Of a stretch of 51,865 nucleotides of DNA, positions 23,016 through 31,726 are shown in pieces (position 1 is the stretch's first letter; each line of letters opens with the position of its first letter). Made by a program: the position numbers and the translations under genes. The stretch lies in assembly GCA_017455905.1 (NCBI GenBank), contig JAFTLQ010000022.1:1-51865 (forward strand), written 5' to 3'. This DNA comes from Clostridia bacterium. GTDB lineage: Bacteria; Bacillota; Clostridia; Oscillospirales; CAG-272. Below the pieces are notes generated by a model, which was given only the letters and a program-made list of their open reading frames with translations, did no database searches and was not told the DNA's origin.

Positions 23016-23045
23016 CACTTCCTGTCACTTCCTGTCACTTCCTGT
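23016..23045. repeat. Three tandem 10-bp repeats upstream of ispD
   Basis: Three exact head-to-tail copies of CACTTCCTGT (plus strand) at 23016-23025, 23026-23035 and 23036-23045. On the coding (minus) strand each reads ACAGGAAGTG and contains AGGAAG, a Shine-Dalgarno-like hexamer. The array spans the end of the upstream gene, including its stop codon, and reaches to five bases before the ispD ATG. Confidence 0.85.
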
Positions 23046-23376
23046 AATACACAAAATGCACAGTGATCGTCCGTTCGCGCCCCTGCTCCAGCTGATTCGG
23101 GCCGCGAAGGATCACGCCATCGCCGCTCATGAGATACGAAGCATCCAAGTCCCGCACGTCACACCGAAAGATCGTATCCCCCGAGGAATCCACAAGGAAT
23201 TCATCATCCTTCAGCGTCAAATGCCCTCCACGGCCAATGACATCCTCGTTGTCGTTGCGCCACTCCGTCACGTAGCGGACAGGCAAGCCATGCAAAGCGG
23301 CCGCCATCTCTCTACGATGAGCATATGAGCCGGTCTTCTTGCGGCGTCCGCCGAAAAACTTGGTGATCATGTTCAT
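23035..23376 (-). CDS. Conserved hypothetical protein upstream of ispD
   Basis: A 113-residue protein with a short basic start (MITKFFGGRRKKTGSYAHRRE), then a mainly beta region (GLPVRYVTEW, HLTLKDDEFLVDSSGDTIFRCDVRDLDASYL) ending FVYYRK. It has no signal peptide and no membrane segment. I do not recognise a characterised family. It is the first gene of the unit with ispD and ispF; its stop lies inside the 10-bp tandem repeat. Confidence 0.7.
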   Translation of the reverse strand: MNMITKFFGGRRKKTGSYAHRREMAAALHGLPVRYVTEWRNDNEDVIGRGGHLTLKDDEFLVDSSGDTIFRCDVRDLDASYLMSGDGVILRGPNQLEQGRERTITVHFVYYRK

Positions 23377-23508
23377 AGCGTTCTCCTATAAATATCTATC
23401 TATAGTTTAACATAAATAAGAGAAAAATGGAAGAGCTTTTGGCATTTTTTTGCGAATTTTTCTTTTCATTTTTTTCATAAAAAATTCTGATTTTTTTTAA
23501 AAAACCTA

Positions 23509-23537
23509 TTGCATTTTACAATTTCCTGTAGTATAAT
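23509..23537 (+). promoter_or_regulatory. Promoter of the dcw cluster
   Basis: TTGCAT (23509-23514), 17-bp spacer, TATAAT (23532-23537), in an AT-rich gap, directly followed by the MraZ boxes. Confidence 0.75.
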
Positions 23538-23542
23538 AGACA

Positions 23543-23582
23543 CAAAGTGGAGCAAAGTGGGGCATTTTCTATCAAAATGGAG
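23543..23582 (+). promoter_or_regulatory. MraZ operator (phased 10-bp boxes)
   Basis: CAAAGTGGAG (23543-23552), CAAAGTGGGG (23553-23562), one degenerate decamer, and CAAAATGGAG (23573-23582). GTGGGG/GTGGAG boxes repeating every 10 bases just upstream of mraZ are the known target of MraZ rings, giving autorepression. The third unit has lost its GTGG, leaving a 20-base gap before the last box. Confidence 0.8.
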
Positions 23583-23641
23583 CAAAAGCCCACCGGATTT
23601 CACATAAACGAAAGCAAAACCACGCGAAAGGAGGATGGGTG

Positions 23642-24064
23642 ATGTCGTTCGTCGGATCGTATATGCACACCTTGGATGCCAAGGACCGTGTTTTCATCCC
23701 CGCGAAGTTCCGCGAAGAGCTCGGCAAAGAATTTTACATTACCAGAAAATTCGACACCTATCTTTCCGTTTATACCGCCGAGGAATGGGCGGCTTACGTG
23801 GACAAGATATCCTCTCTTCCCGAATCGGATGCAGAGGAGCTGCAGGAGTTCCTTCTCGGTGCGGCACAAAAATGTGAGCCCGACGCCAACGGCCGTATCC
23901 TTCTTGAGCCCCGTCTGAAGGCTCACGCGGGGATCGAAAAGAATCTTCGCTTCGTCGGTACAGGCAAGCAGATCCGCATCTTCGCCGAGGAGATCTGGCA
24001 AGAAAGAGAGCAAAAGAGAGACCTTGCCGGTCTGCGCGAAACGATGCGCGCTTACGGACTGTAA
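23642..24064 (+). CDS. mraZ: Transcriptional regulator MraZ
   Basis: A 140-residue protein of two AbrB-like repeats (GSYMHTLDAKDRVFIPAKFREEL near the start; CEPDANGRILLEPRLKAHAGI in the middle), each with the DxxxRxxxP pattern. It forms a ring that binds phased GTGG boxes and represses its own operon. ATG 23642 lies seven bases after AAAGGAGG. It is the first gene of the dcw cluster, 21 bases from rsmH. Confidence 0.96.
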   Translation: MSFVGSYMHTLDAKDRVFIPAKFREELGKEFYITRKFDTYLSVYTAEEWAAYVDKISSLPESDAEELQEFLLGAAQKCEPDANGRILLEPRLKAHAGIEKNLRFVGTGKQIRIFAEEIWQEREQKRDLAGLRETMRAYGL

Positions 24065-24085
24065 AAGCAAAGCGAGGACGACAGC

Positions 24086-25027
24086 ATGGCCATTCCCTTC
24101 TCTCACACCTCCGTATTGCTCTTTGAGTGCATAGAGGCACTGAATATACGAAACGGATATACGTACGTGGACTGCACCGTCGGCGGTGGCGGCCACTCGT
24201 ATGAGATCGCACGTCGCATGGGACCGGATAGCCGATTGATCTGCTTTGATCAGGATGAGACCGCCATTCGCGCCGCGTCGGAGCGACTGTCCCCCTTTTC
24301 CGACCGTGTGACCTTCATACACGACAATTTTCAAAATCTCGATCAGCATTTGACGCGTCTTGGTATTCACAACCTTGGCGGTGTCCTTGCCGATCTCGGC
24401 TGCAGCTCTCCGCAGTTTGACGATCCCGAGCGCGGCTTCAGCTATATGCACGATGCGCGCTTGGATATGCGCATGAACACCGAAGCCAAAACGGACGCCT
24501 ACGAGGTCGTCAACACGTATAGCGAGGACGAGCTTCGACGTATCCTCTACGAATACGGCGAGGAACGCTTTGCTCCCCGCATCGCCTCCGCCATTTGCAA
24601 GGAGCGCCTCTCTCACCCGATCGAAACGACCGCCGCGCTGTCGGAGCTTATCAAGCGTGTCATTCCTGCCGCCAACCGTCAGGACGGTCCGCACCCGGCC
24701 AAGCGCAGCTTTCAAGCCATCCGCATCGAGGTCAACCGTGAGCTTGACGTCATCGCTCCGACCATTCGTGCGGCGGCTAAGCATTTAACCTCCGGCGGAC
24801 GCCTCGCGATCATTTCCTTTCACTCGCTGGAGGACCGTTTGGTCAAGGAGACCTATCGCGAGCTTTCACAGGGCTGCACCTGTCCGCGGGACTTCCCCGT
24901 TTGCGTGTGCGGAAACAAGCCCACCGTGCATATCATCAGTAAAAAACCCATTATTCCGACTGAGGAAGATCTGACACAAAATCCTCGCGCCAGAAGCGCT
25001 AAGCTTCGTGTAGCCGAGAAGCTTTAA
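24086..25027 (+). CDS. rsmH: 16S rRNA (cytosine-1402-N4)-methyltransferase
   Basis: A 313-residue SAM-dependent methyltransferase acting on the 30S decoding site. Signatures: HTSVLLFECIEAL at the start, DCTVGGGGHSYEIARRM (SAM loop), LADLGCSSPQFDDPERGFSYMHDARLDMRM, HPAKRSFQAIRIEVN and ISFHSLEDRLVKETYR. All are typical of RsmH (MraW). It conserves the mraZ-rsmH order. Confidence 0.97.
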   Translation: MAIPFSHTSVLLFECIEALNIRNGYTYVDCTVGGGGHSYEIARRMGPDSRLICFDQDETAIRAASERLSPFSDRVTFIHDNFQNLDQHLTRLGIHNLGGVLADLGCSSPQFDDPERGFSYMHDARLDMRMNTEAKTDAYEVVNTYSEDELRRILYEYGEERFAPRIASAICKERLSHPIETTAALSELIKRVIPAANRQDGPHPAKRSFQAIRIEVNRELDVIAPTIRAAAKHLTSGGRLAIISFHSLEDRLVKETYRELSQGCTCPRDFPVCVCGNKPTVHIISKKPIIPTEEDLTQNPRARSAKLRVAEKL

Positions 25028-25057
25028 TAAAAACAATAAAAACAAGGAGATAGTATC

Positions 25058-25507
25058 ATGGCAACGTCCGCTTATACATACGATGCATTATTACAAACAA
25101 TGAAGAACCGTTTCACGGTCGTTCAGGATAACTGCGAATATACCCTTGGCGGATATATGCGTACAAAGGCCGCCGAGCGCACCAAGGGCCAGCAGCTACC
25201 CGCTACCATCGTGCATAAGGCACCTGTGGCCGTTCGCCATTTTCTCACGGCTGTTAACGAAAAGCTCAAGGTAAAGGAAGTTCCTCCGCCCGAAAAGGCG
25301 CTGACCGCCTTCCCCCTTCGTACGGTCTTTTCGTCCCTTGCGGCGGCGTTCGTGCTTTGCACGCTCGTCTTTTCCTTCGCGCGCATCGGCCTTGCCAGCA
25401 CCTCCGGCTCCGAGCTCCCTGCTCTTCAGACGGCGGAATCGCAGGTAGAGATCGTGTCGCAGGACGATATGATCCTTCCCTACGAAACCTACGAGGAACG
25501 TCTGTAA
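25058..25507 (+). CDS. Single-TM protein at the ftsL position
   Basis: A 149-residue bitopic membrane protein: ~88 cytoplasmic residues, one membrane helix (about TVFSSLAAAFVLCTLVFSFARIGL, residues 89-112), and only ~37 outside residues rich in acidic/polar amino acids. FtsL/DivIC normally have a short inside part, a helix, then a 50-70-residue leucine-zipper coiled coil outside; that coiled coil is not visible here. Position between rsmH and the PBP argues for an FtsL-like divisome role, but the architecture is inverted in size. GGAGATAGTATC precedes ATG. A terminator follows. Confidence 0.65.
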   Translation: MATSAYTYDALLQTMKNRFTVVQDNCEYTLGGYMRTKAAERTKGQQLPATIVHKAPVAVRHFLTAVNEKLKVKEVPPPEKALTAFPLRTVFSSLAAAFVLCTLVFSFARIGLASTSGSELPALQTAESQVEIVSQDDMILPYETYEERL

Positions 25508-25541
25508 ATCTTTCATAATCCAACAGCTGACTTCATACTAT

Positions 25542-25577
25542 GATAGCGGTGATCGCGTGATCGCCGCTATCTTTTTT
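25542..25577 (+). terminator. Terminator inside the dcw operon, before the PBP gene
   Basis: A near-perfect 13-bp stem (GATAGCGGTGATC, GATCGCCGCTATC, one wobble) followed by TTTTTTG. It is as good a rho-independent signal as any in the window, yet the PBP start codon lies only 17 bases after it and no new promoter is visible between. Confidence 0.85.
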
Positions 25578-25593
25578 GTTTTTGGGAGTCCAT

Positions 25594-27849
25594 ATGCAAC
25601 AGTCAGCGCCAAGCAACACCCTGGCCACCACGCGGCGGCGCATCGTAACGGTCGCCATTGCCTTTACCGTCTTTCTGTGTTATCTGTTTGTGAATCTTTT
25701 TCGCTTGCAGTATATTCAGCATGAATATTACAAAAATAAAGTATACGACCAGATCACGACGACTGCCTCGCTGAAGGCACAGCGCGGTACCATCTACGAC
25801 CGACAAATGAACGTTCTGGCCACGACCGAAACGACCTGGCGCGTATTTTTGTCGACCAGAGATATAAAGAAAAAAATGAAAGAGGACGGCGAGCCGTACG
25901 ACACACGCATCGCCGAGGGACTTTCTTCCCTGCTGTCGGTTGACGAGGCGACGCTTCTTGATAAAATACAAAACACGAACGTTCTCGACGTCACGGTCAA
26001 AAAAAGCATCGACGCCGAAACGTACGAAACGCTTCTTGCCTTTATTCGGCAGGAAGGCTTAGAGGAGCTCGTCTTTACCGAGGCACAGAGCCATCGGTAT
26101 TATCCGATGGGAACCATGTTCGCCCACGTGCTCGGCTTTACCGGAAGTGACAACCAGGGGCTGTACGGACTTGAATATTCGTACGATTCCACCCTGTCAG
26201 GTACCGACGGATACTATCTGTACGCCAAGGATGCCAACGGAAACGCCCTCCCCACCGAATATGCAACGTACATTCCCGCCGAGGACGGATACAGCATCGT
26301 AACGACGCTGGATTCCTATATCCAAGAGGTGCTGGAGTGTCAGCTGGAAACCATACGCGTCAATCATCAGGTGCAGAATCGCGTAACGGGCATCGTCATG
26401 GATACTGAAACGGGAGCGATCCTTGCGATGGCGACCTCCTCCCCCTTTGACCCGAACGATCCGTATACGCTTGACGAGCAATCCGCTCAAAAGCTTGCCG
26501 CCTGCGGATACGAGGAAGGCAGCGACGAATACAAGGCGAAAAAGAAAGAGCTGCTGGAGATCATGTGGTCAAACAAGGCGGTCAGCGAGACCTATGAGCC
26601 GGGCTCGACCTTCAAGATCGTAACGGTGGCGGCAGCGCTGGATCTCGGAGTCGCCGACATGGACGACACCTTTTCCTGCACCGGATCCTACGCCGTCGGC
26701 GGCTGGAACATCCGCTGTCACAAGGCCGGTGGGCACGGACAGAATTTTTCGCTTGCCTACGGTCTTCAGATGTCCTGCAACCCCACGATGATGCGCCTTT
26801 CCGAGCGCATCGGAGCAGAAAATTTCTACCGGTACGTGCAAGCCTTCGGCTACCTGTCCAAAACGGGCATTGATCTGCCGAGCGAGGCGGGAAGTATTTT
26901 TCATCAGCTTGAAAACATAGGGCCGACCGAGCTGGCGACGTCCTCCTTTGGCCAGCGCTTTAAGGTGTCCGTCATCCGACAGCTCACCTCCATTGCCGCC
27001 GTAGCCAACGGCGGTGTCTTAGTCACCCCGCACGTCATGGAGCGCGTCGTTGACGCAAACGGACAGACGATCACCAGCTATGGCTCCCCTACGGGCGAGC
27101 GCGTGATAAGCGAGGCGGTCGCCACCGAGATATCCGCGGTGCTGGAGGCAGGTGTCAGCGGAGACGGAGGTGCCAAAAACGCCTATGTGGACGGCTACAA
27201 GATCGCCGCAAAAACGGGCACCTCGCAGAAGTTTGACGTTCTGGACGAGAACGGCAACTCCTATCTGCGTATCGGCTCGACCGTCGCCTATGCTCCGTCG
27301 GATGAGAACGGTATCGCGGTCATCATCGTCGTCGACGAGCCGACCTGTGCCGTCAAATACGGCAGCGTCGTGGCGGCACCGTACGTATCGGAGCTGTACG
27401 CCAACATTCTTCCTTATCTTTCCTATGCCTCCCATGCGGAGAAAAAAGAGCTTACCCTGGACGACTACGTCGGTATGAACGTTCGCACCGCCGAAAAAAA
27501 GCTCAGCGAGCTTGGCGTATCCTATCGCGTGATCGGCGATGGAGACGTCGTTCTCTCGCAGGTGCCCTCCGGCAACGTGACCGTCACGGCTGCCCTTTCC
27601 AATATACTTTTGTATACGGTTGACCGAACGGATACGGATGTCATCGTACCCACGCTTGTATCCATGACGCTGTCCGAGGCCAATCATCTGGCCGCCGATG
27701 CCGGGCTCACGATACATATCGTCGGACCAACGTCATCGGTGGGCGGAAGCGACCTGTTTGTGACGGCGCAATCCCTTCCGCCGGGAAGCCGCGCCAAGCG
27801 CGGTGATGTCATTGTTTTAACGGTTATAAGCTATGAACATGAGGATTAA
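25594..27849 (+). CDS. Class B penicillin-binding protein with PASTA domains (FtsI/SpoVD type)
   Basis: A 751-residue transpeptidase. A cytoplasmic start, one membrane helix (residues ~17-37), the PBP dimer domain (~60-235), and the transpeptidase domain with S338-TFK341, S394-CN and K540-TG. Two PASTA domains follow (about 610-680 and 681-751). It cross-links septal peptidoglycan with the partner polymerase FtsW. PASTA tails are shared by SpoVD and PBP2x-type FtsI, so vegetative versus sporulation role cannot be settled; as the only class B PBP in this cluster the division role is more likely. Start 25594 follows GGGAG. An unusual ~45-residue insertion precedes the SxxK motif. Confidence 0.93.
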   Translation: MQQSAPSNTLATTRRRIVTVAIAFTVFLCYLFVNLFRLQYIQHEYYKNKVYDQITTTASLKAQRGTIYDRQMNVLATTETTWRVFLSTRDIKKKMKEDGEPYDTRIAEGLSSLLSVDEATLLDKIQNTNVLDVTVKKSIDAETYETLLAFIRQEGLEELVFTEAQSHRYYPMGTMFAHVLGFTGSDNQGLYGLEYSYDSTLSGTDGYYLYAKDANGNALPTEYATYIPAEDGYSIVTTLDSYIQEVLECQLETIRVNHQVQNRVTGIVMDTETGAILAMATSSPFDPNDPYTLDEQSAQKLAACGYEEGSDEYKAKKKELLEIMWSNKAVSETYEPGSTFKIVTVAAALDLGVADMDDTFSCTGSYAVGGWNIRCHKAGGHGQNFSLAYGLQMSCNPTMMRLSERIGAENFYRYVQAFGYLSKTGIDLPSEAGSIFHQLENIGPTELATSSFGQRFKVSVIRQLTSIAAVANGGVLVTPHVMERVVDANGQTITSYGSPTGERVISEAVATEISAVLEAGVSGDGGAKNAYVDGYKIAAKTGTSQKFDVLDENGNSYLRIGSTVAYAPSDENGIAVIIVVDEPTCAVKYGSVVAAPYVSELYANILPYLSYASHAEKKELTLDDYVGMNVRTAEKKLSELGVSYRVIGDGDVVLSQVPSGNVTVTAALSNILLYTVDRTDTDVIVPTLVSMTLSEANHLAADAGLTIHIVGPTSSVGGSDLFVTAQSLPPGSRAKRGDVIVLTVISYEHED

Positions 27850-27854
27850 AATAC

Positions 27855-29312
27855 ATGAAGCTTTGCGAACTACTGAAAGACCATGAATACCGTTGTTCAC
27901 AGGACGTGAGGGACGTGGAGATCTCCCATATTACCTCCGACCCGCGCGACGTGCGTGCGGACACCTTATTCGTTTTGACCAAGGGAGTCACGTATCCAAC
28001 GGAAAAGCTGTTGCCGCTGGTGCTTGCTAGGCAGCCTGCGCTTATAGTTGCCGAGGAGATACCAAGCGGCTATTCGGCGGATATTCCTCTGCTTCTCACC
28101 CCCTCGGCCCGACGCACGCTGTCCGTCGCTCTGTTCCGCAGATACGTCGGTAACGATCTGTCCGTGCCGATCATCGGAATAACGGGCACCAACGGAAAGA
28201 CGACGACCGCATCGATGCTGACACATATCCTCTCGCAAAGCGGGTATCGGGTCGGAGCCATACTGACGGGCGGCATCTTTATAGGCGACACGCGCCTGAG
28301 CGACACATTTTATTCGATGACAACGCCGGACCCTGCCCTTCTGTATCCGACGCTTCGCACCATGAAGGACGCGGCATGCGACTACATCGTCATGGAGGTT
28401 TCGAGCCACGCGCTCGCCCTCGAAAAGGTCGCGCCGCTGCATTTCGATATCGGCATCTTTACCAACTTGAGTACGGATCATCTGGATTTTCACAAGAGCA
28501 TGGAGGACTATTACCAAGCCAAGGCGCGACTGTTCTCCATGTGCTCGCGCGGCATCGTCAACGCCGACGATCCTTACGCTTCGCGTCTGGTAACACAAGC
28601 ACCCTGTCCGATCACCACCGTCGGCGTTCTTCAAGAGGCGGACGTCATGGCGCACACGGTAGAGGACTACGGGCTTGACGGCTTCTCGTATTTATATAAG
28701 ACGAAGGACTTTTCCTTCCTTACGCGCCAGATCTCCCCCGGCATCTATAACGTATACAATTCTCTGTGCGCTCTGACGGCGGCCATCGCCCTCGGCGTGC
28801 GTCCGTGCGATGCCAAGCGACACATGGCCTATTTTTCTCCTCCCGAGGGACGCATGGAAAGCATTCACATGTCGCCTCGCGTCTACATTGACTACGCGCA
28901 CACTCCCGAAGCACTTCAATCCGCTTTGAAAACGATAAATAAAGGCAAAAAAGAAGGGCAGAAAACGATCCTTGTGTTTGGCTGCGGGGGAGATCGCGAC
29001 AAAAGCAAGCGGGCTGTCATGGCAAGGTACGCACAGATGTACGCCGATACCGTCATCCTGACGACCGACAACAGCCGAACGGAATCCCCCGTTTCCATCG
29101 TCAAGGATATCATCAAGGGCTTTACCGATCGGCATCGGTATACCGTCATCATGGACCGCGCCGAGGCGATCCGCCACGCGTTGCGCATAGCATCCGCCGA
29201 GGATATCGTTCTCATTGCCGGCAAAGGGCACGAGCGCTATACGCTGGATGCCAACGGCTACCACACCTTTGACGAACGCAAAATCGTCTTTGACGTACTG
29301 AATCAAGTTTGA
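27855..29312 (+). CDS. murE: UDP-MurNAc-tripeptide synthetase MurE
   Basis: A 485-residue ATP-dependent ligase adding the third stem-peptide residue. The N-terminal domain binds UDP-MurNAc (ISHITSDPRDV); the P-loop GITGTNGKTT is at about 108-117; MEVSSHAL and DHLDFH are metal/substrate loops. The residue-selecting motif reads TTDNSRTE; in meso-DAP enzymes it is DNPR, so DAP is likely although the Pro is replaced by Ser. It starts five bases after the PBP stop. Confidence 0.95.
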   Translation: MKLCELLKDHEYRCSQDVRDVEISHITSDPRDVRADTLFVLTKGVTYPTEKLLPLVLARQPALIVAEEIPSGYSADIPLLLTPSARRTLSVALFRRYVGNDLSVPIIGITGTNGKTTTASMLTHILSQSGYRVGAILTGGIFIGDTRLSDTFYSMTTPDPALLYPTLRTMKDAACDYIVMEVSSHALALEKVAPLHFDIGIFTNLSTDHLDFHKSMEDYYQAKARLFSMCSRGIVNADDPYASRLVTQAPCPITTVGVLQEADVMAHTVEDYGLDGFSYLYKTKDFSFLTRQISPGIYNVYNSLCALTAAIALGVRPCDAKRHMAYFSPPEGRMESIHMSPRVYIDYAHTPEALQSALKTINKGKKEGQKTILVFGCGGDRDKSKRAVMARYAQMYADTVILTTDNSRTESPVSIVKDIIKGFTDRHRYTVIMDRAEAIRHALRIASAEDIVLIAGKGHERYTLDANGYHTFDERKIVFDVLNQV

Positions 29313-29330
29313 AACGGATATACTACGCTT

Positions 29331-30698
29331 ATGATCGTTGCACTCGATATGCCCTTGTCCTTACAGCAGATCGCCCACGCCATCGGTGCCGCTCCGATAC
29401 ACCCATCGGCTGTGATACGACGCATCTGTACCGACTCGCGCGAGGCGTTGCCGGGCGATCTCTTTTTCGCGCTGGACGGACAGCACGCCCGTGGGGCGGA
29501 TTTTGTCACCGACGCGCGGAGCCGCGGTGCCTTCGCCGTCAGCACGCAGGTCGGTGAGGGCGTCCTGTGTGTGCGGGATACGGTGGCAGCGCTCGCGTCC
29601 CTTGCCGCCGAATATCGATCCCATCTTCCCTCCTTGAAAAAAACCGTAGCAGTTACCGGGAGCGTCGGAAAGACCACAACGAAAAACATGCTGATCGCTC
29701 TTTTGTCGGATGACTTTGCCACGCACGGCACACACGGCAACTATAATAATCAGATCGGCGTGCCCTTGACCCTTCTTTCGGCTCCGCGCTCCACCGAAAT
29801 GCTCGTTGCTGAGATCGGTATCAGCCATCCGGGGGAAATGCAGCCGCTATCCGAGCTTGTACACCCCGACGTAGCCTTGATCACCAACGTCGGCCACGCC
29901 CACGTCGGCAACTTCGGCTCCGAGGAGCAGCTGTTTTCCGAAAAAAGCAGGATCGCATGCGGTCTGAAGGAAAACGGCACGCTGCTCGTACCGTACGGCG
30001 ATCCGCGCTGTCGTGCCATCAAAGGCACGGAGGGCGTTTCTCTGCAGGATCTCCACGCGCCCTTTTATCTTTCGTGTCGGCAAACGGCAGATGAAGAGCA
30101 TCACGCCGTTTTCTTTTATAAAGGACAGTCGGTCTGTGAGCTTCGCTTGCCCTTCTCTCAGCACGGAGTGTTGGAGGACTGCGCTATGGCGATGGCCGCC
30201 GCACTCACGTGCGGCGCATCTCCCGTTCGGTTTGAAAACGCCTTCCGCTCGGTTCGGGAAAACGGCTTGCGCATGCGCTCGCTGACGTCGCCGCACGGCA
30301 TTCATATTTTGGACGACGCCTACAACGCATCTCCCGAATCCATGAAGGAGGCGCTGGACACCTTGTGCCGACGGACCAAGGCCCACCGATGCGTTTTGCT
30401 CGGTGATATGCTGGAGCTCGGAGGTGACACCGAGCATTTTCACCGCATGATCGGCCGACAGCTATATGCGTGCGGCATCGAAAAGGCGTTTTTCTTCGGC
30501 GTATACGCGCCGTTTTATCGCCTCGGAGCGCAGGAAGCCGGCATGTCGCCCTCCTCTCTGTTCGTCAACAACGACATCACCTCGCCCGAGCTTACCGTTC
30601 GCCAGATACGCGATGCCTGTCACGACGGCGATACCCTTCTTTGCAAAGCCTCGCACAGCAGCCACCTACAGGCGATCATACAAGAATTAATCGTTTAA
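29331..30698 (+). CDS. murF: UDP-MurNAc-tripeptide D-Ala-D-Ala ligase MurF
   Basis: A 455-residue ligase completing the pentapeptide precursor. The N-terminal domain has RICTDSREALPGDLFFAL, the ATP-binding loop VTGSVGKTTTKNM, then HGNYNNQIGVPLTLL, ITNVGHAH and ILDDAYNASPESMK, all MurF hallmarks. No clear ribosome site precedes ATG 29331; ATG 29349 in frame is possible. The 18-base gap from murE suggests translational coupling. Confidence 0.95.
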   Translation: MIVALDMPLSLQQIAHAIGAAPIHPSAVIRRICTDSREALPGDLFFALDGQHARGADFVTDARSRGAFAVSTQVGEGVLCVRDTVAALASLAAEYRSHLPSLKKTVAVTGSVGKTTTKNMLIALLSDDFATHGTHGNYNNQIGVPLTLLSAPRSTEMLVAEIGISHPGEMQPLSELVHPDVALITNVGHAHVGNFGSEEQLFSEKSRIACGLKENGTLLVPYGDPRCRAIKGTEGVSLQDLHAPFYLSCRQTADEEHHAVFFYKGQSVCELRLPFSQHGVLEDCAMAMAAALTCGASPVRFENAFRSVRENGLRMRSLTSPHGIHILDDAYNASPESMKEALDTLCRRTKAHRCVLLGDMLELGGDTEHFHRMIGRQLYACGIEKAFFFGVYAPFYRLGAQEAGMSPSSLFVNNDITSPELTVRQIRDACHDGDTLLCKASHSSHLQAIIQELIV

Positions 30699-30714
30699 AC
30701 GAAAGGACGACGCG

Positions 30715-31704
30715 ATGCTCGACGTGCTATTTCCCTTTTACGTATTTATTTTCTTTGCCGCGCTTTTATTGACCGCCTTCTGCGAGTGGCGCTGGATCCC
30801 CGTGCTATCACGCAAGGCAAAGCAGCCCATCTACGAGGGCGGTCCCTCGTGGCACATGAAAAAGGCGGGGACTCCGACGATGGGCGGACTTGCCTTCGTC
30901 GTCGCGGCCGTCGGTATTTGGATCGTCGCCTCGCTCTTTTTGTTTCGCTCGGTCGATCGGGACAGCGCCGTATCCTTTTCCCTTTCCGTCGGATATGCGC
31001 TACTCAACGCCCTGCTCGGTATCATCGACGACATGACCAAGCTGAGGCACAAGGAAAACGCAGGGCTCTCTCCACGCGAGAAGCTGATCTTCCAGACGCT
31101 GTTCGCGGCCCTCTTTTTGCTTGGACGACGCATGCTCCTCGGGGACGATACCGTTCTCCCCTTTTCCGTCGGGAATATCGATCTCGGTGTGCTGTATTAT
31201 CCGCTCGCCCTGCTGTTGCTCGTTGGCTTCGTGAATTTCGCCAATCTCACCGACGGCATTGACGGTCTGGCAGGCAGCGTGGCCTTTGGCATCGCTGTTT
31301 CCCTCTTTTATAGCGCCTCCTTCGTCAATACCGAGGTGTGCGTCATAGCCGCCCTGATCATGGGCATCTCCATCGGATTTCTGCTTTTCAATCTGCATCC
31401 GGCCAAGATCTTCATGGGGGATACGGGCTCTCTTTTTCTCGGCGCGTTGGTGGTAGCCGCCTGCTTCTCCCTCGGTAATCCATCCCTCGTCCTTGGCATC
31501 GGCGCGGTATACGTGCTGGAGGGCGTGTCGGTCGTCTTACAGGTCCTCGTCTATAAGATGACAAAAAAGCGACTGTTTCGCATGGCTCCCCTGCACCATC
31601 ATTTTGAAAAGCTCGGCTGGAGTGAGAACCGCATCTGTCTTGTTGCCATCCTGACGACGCTCGTCTGCTCCGTGCCTGCCTATCTTCTCTATTTGCCTCA
31701 GTAG
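30715..31704 (+). CDS. mraY: Phospho-MurNAc-pentapeptide transferase MraY
   Basis: A 329-residue polytopic enzyme making lipid I at the cytoplasmic membrane. Ten hydrophobic segments alternate with the catalytic cytoplasmic loops: GTPTMGGLAFV, GIIDDMTKL (the Asp-Asp pair), NLTDGIDGLAGS, KIFMGDTGSLFLG, and LHHHFEKLGWSENRI. Ribosome site CGAAAGGACG. Usual length and place in the cluster. Confidence 0.97.
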   Translation: MLDVLFPFYVFIFFAALLLTAFCEWRWIPVLSRKAKQPIYEGGPSWHMKKAGTPTMGGLAFVVAAVGIWIVASLFLFRSVDRDSAVSFSLSVGYALLNALLGIIDDMTKLRHKENAGLSPREKLIFQTLFAALFLLGRRMLLGDDTVLPFSVGNIDLGVLYYPLALLLLVGFVNFANLTDGIDGLAGSVAFGIAVSLFYSASFVNTEVCVIAALIMGISIGFLLFNLHPAKIFMGDTGSLFLGALVVAACFSLGNPSLVLGIGAVYVLEGVSVVLQVLVYKMTKKRLFRMAPLHHHFEKLGWSENRICLVAILTTLVCSVPAYLLYLPQ

Positions 31705-31726
31705 CCGAAGAACGAAAGGATACGAC

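Noticed and set aside
23016-23045. CRISPR-like repeat.
   Set aside because: Units are 10 bp, contiguous and without spacers; it is a simple tandem repeat.
23600-24784. A 394-codon minus-strand open frame across mraZ and rsmH.
   Set aside because: It is antisense to two certain genes with family signatures and has no ribosome site; it reflects codon bias of the real strand.
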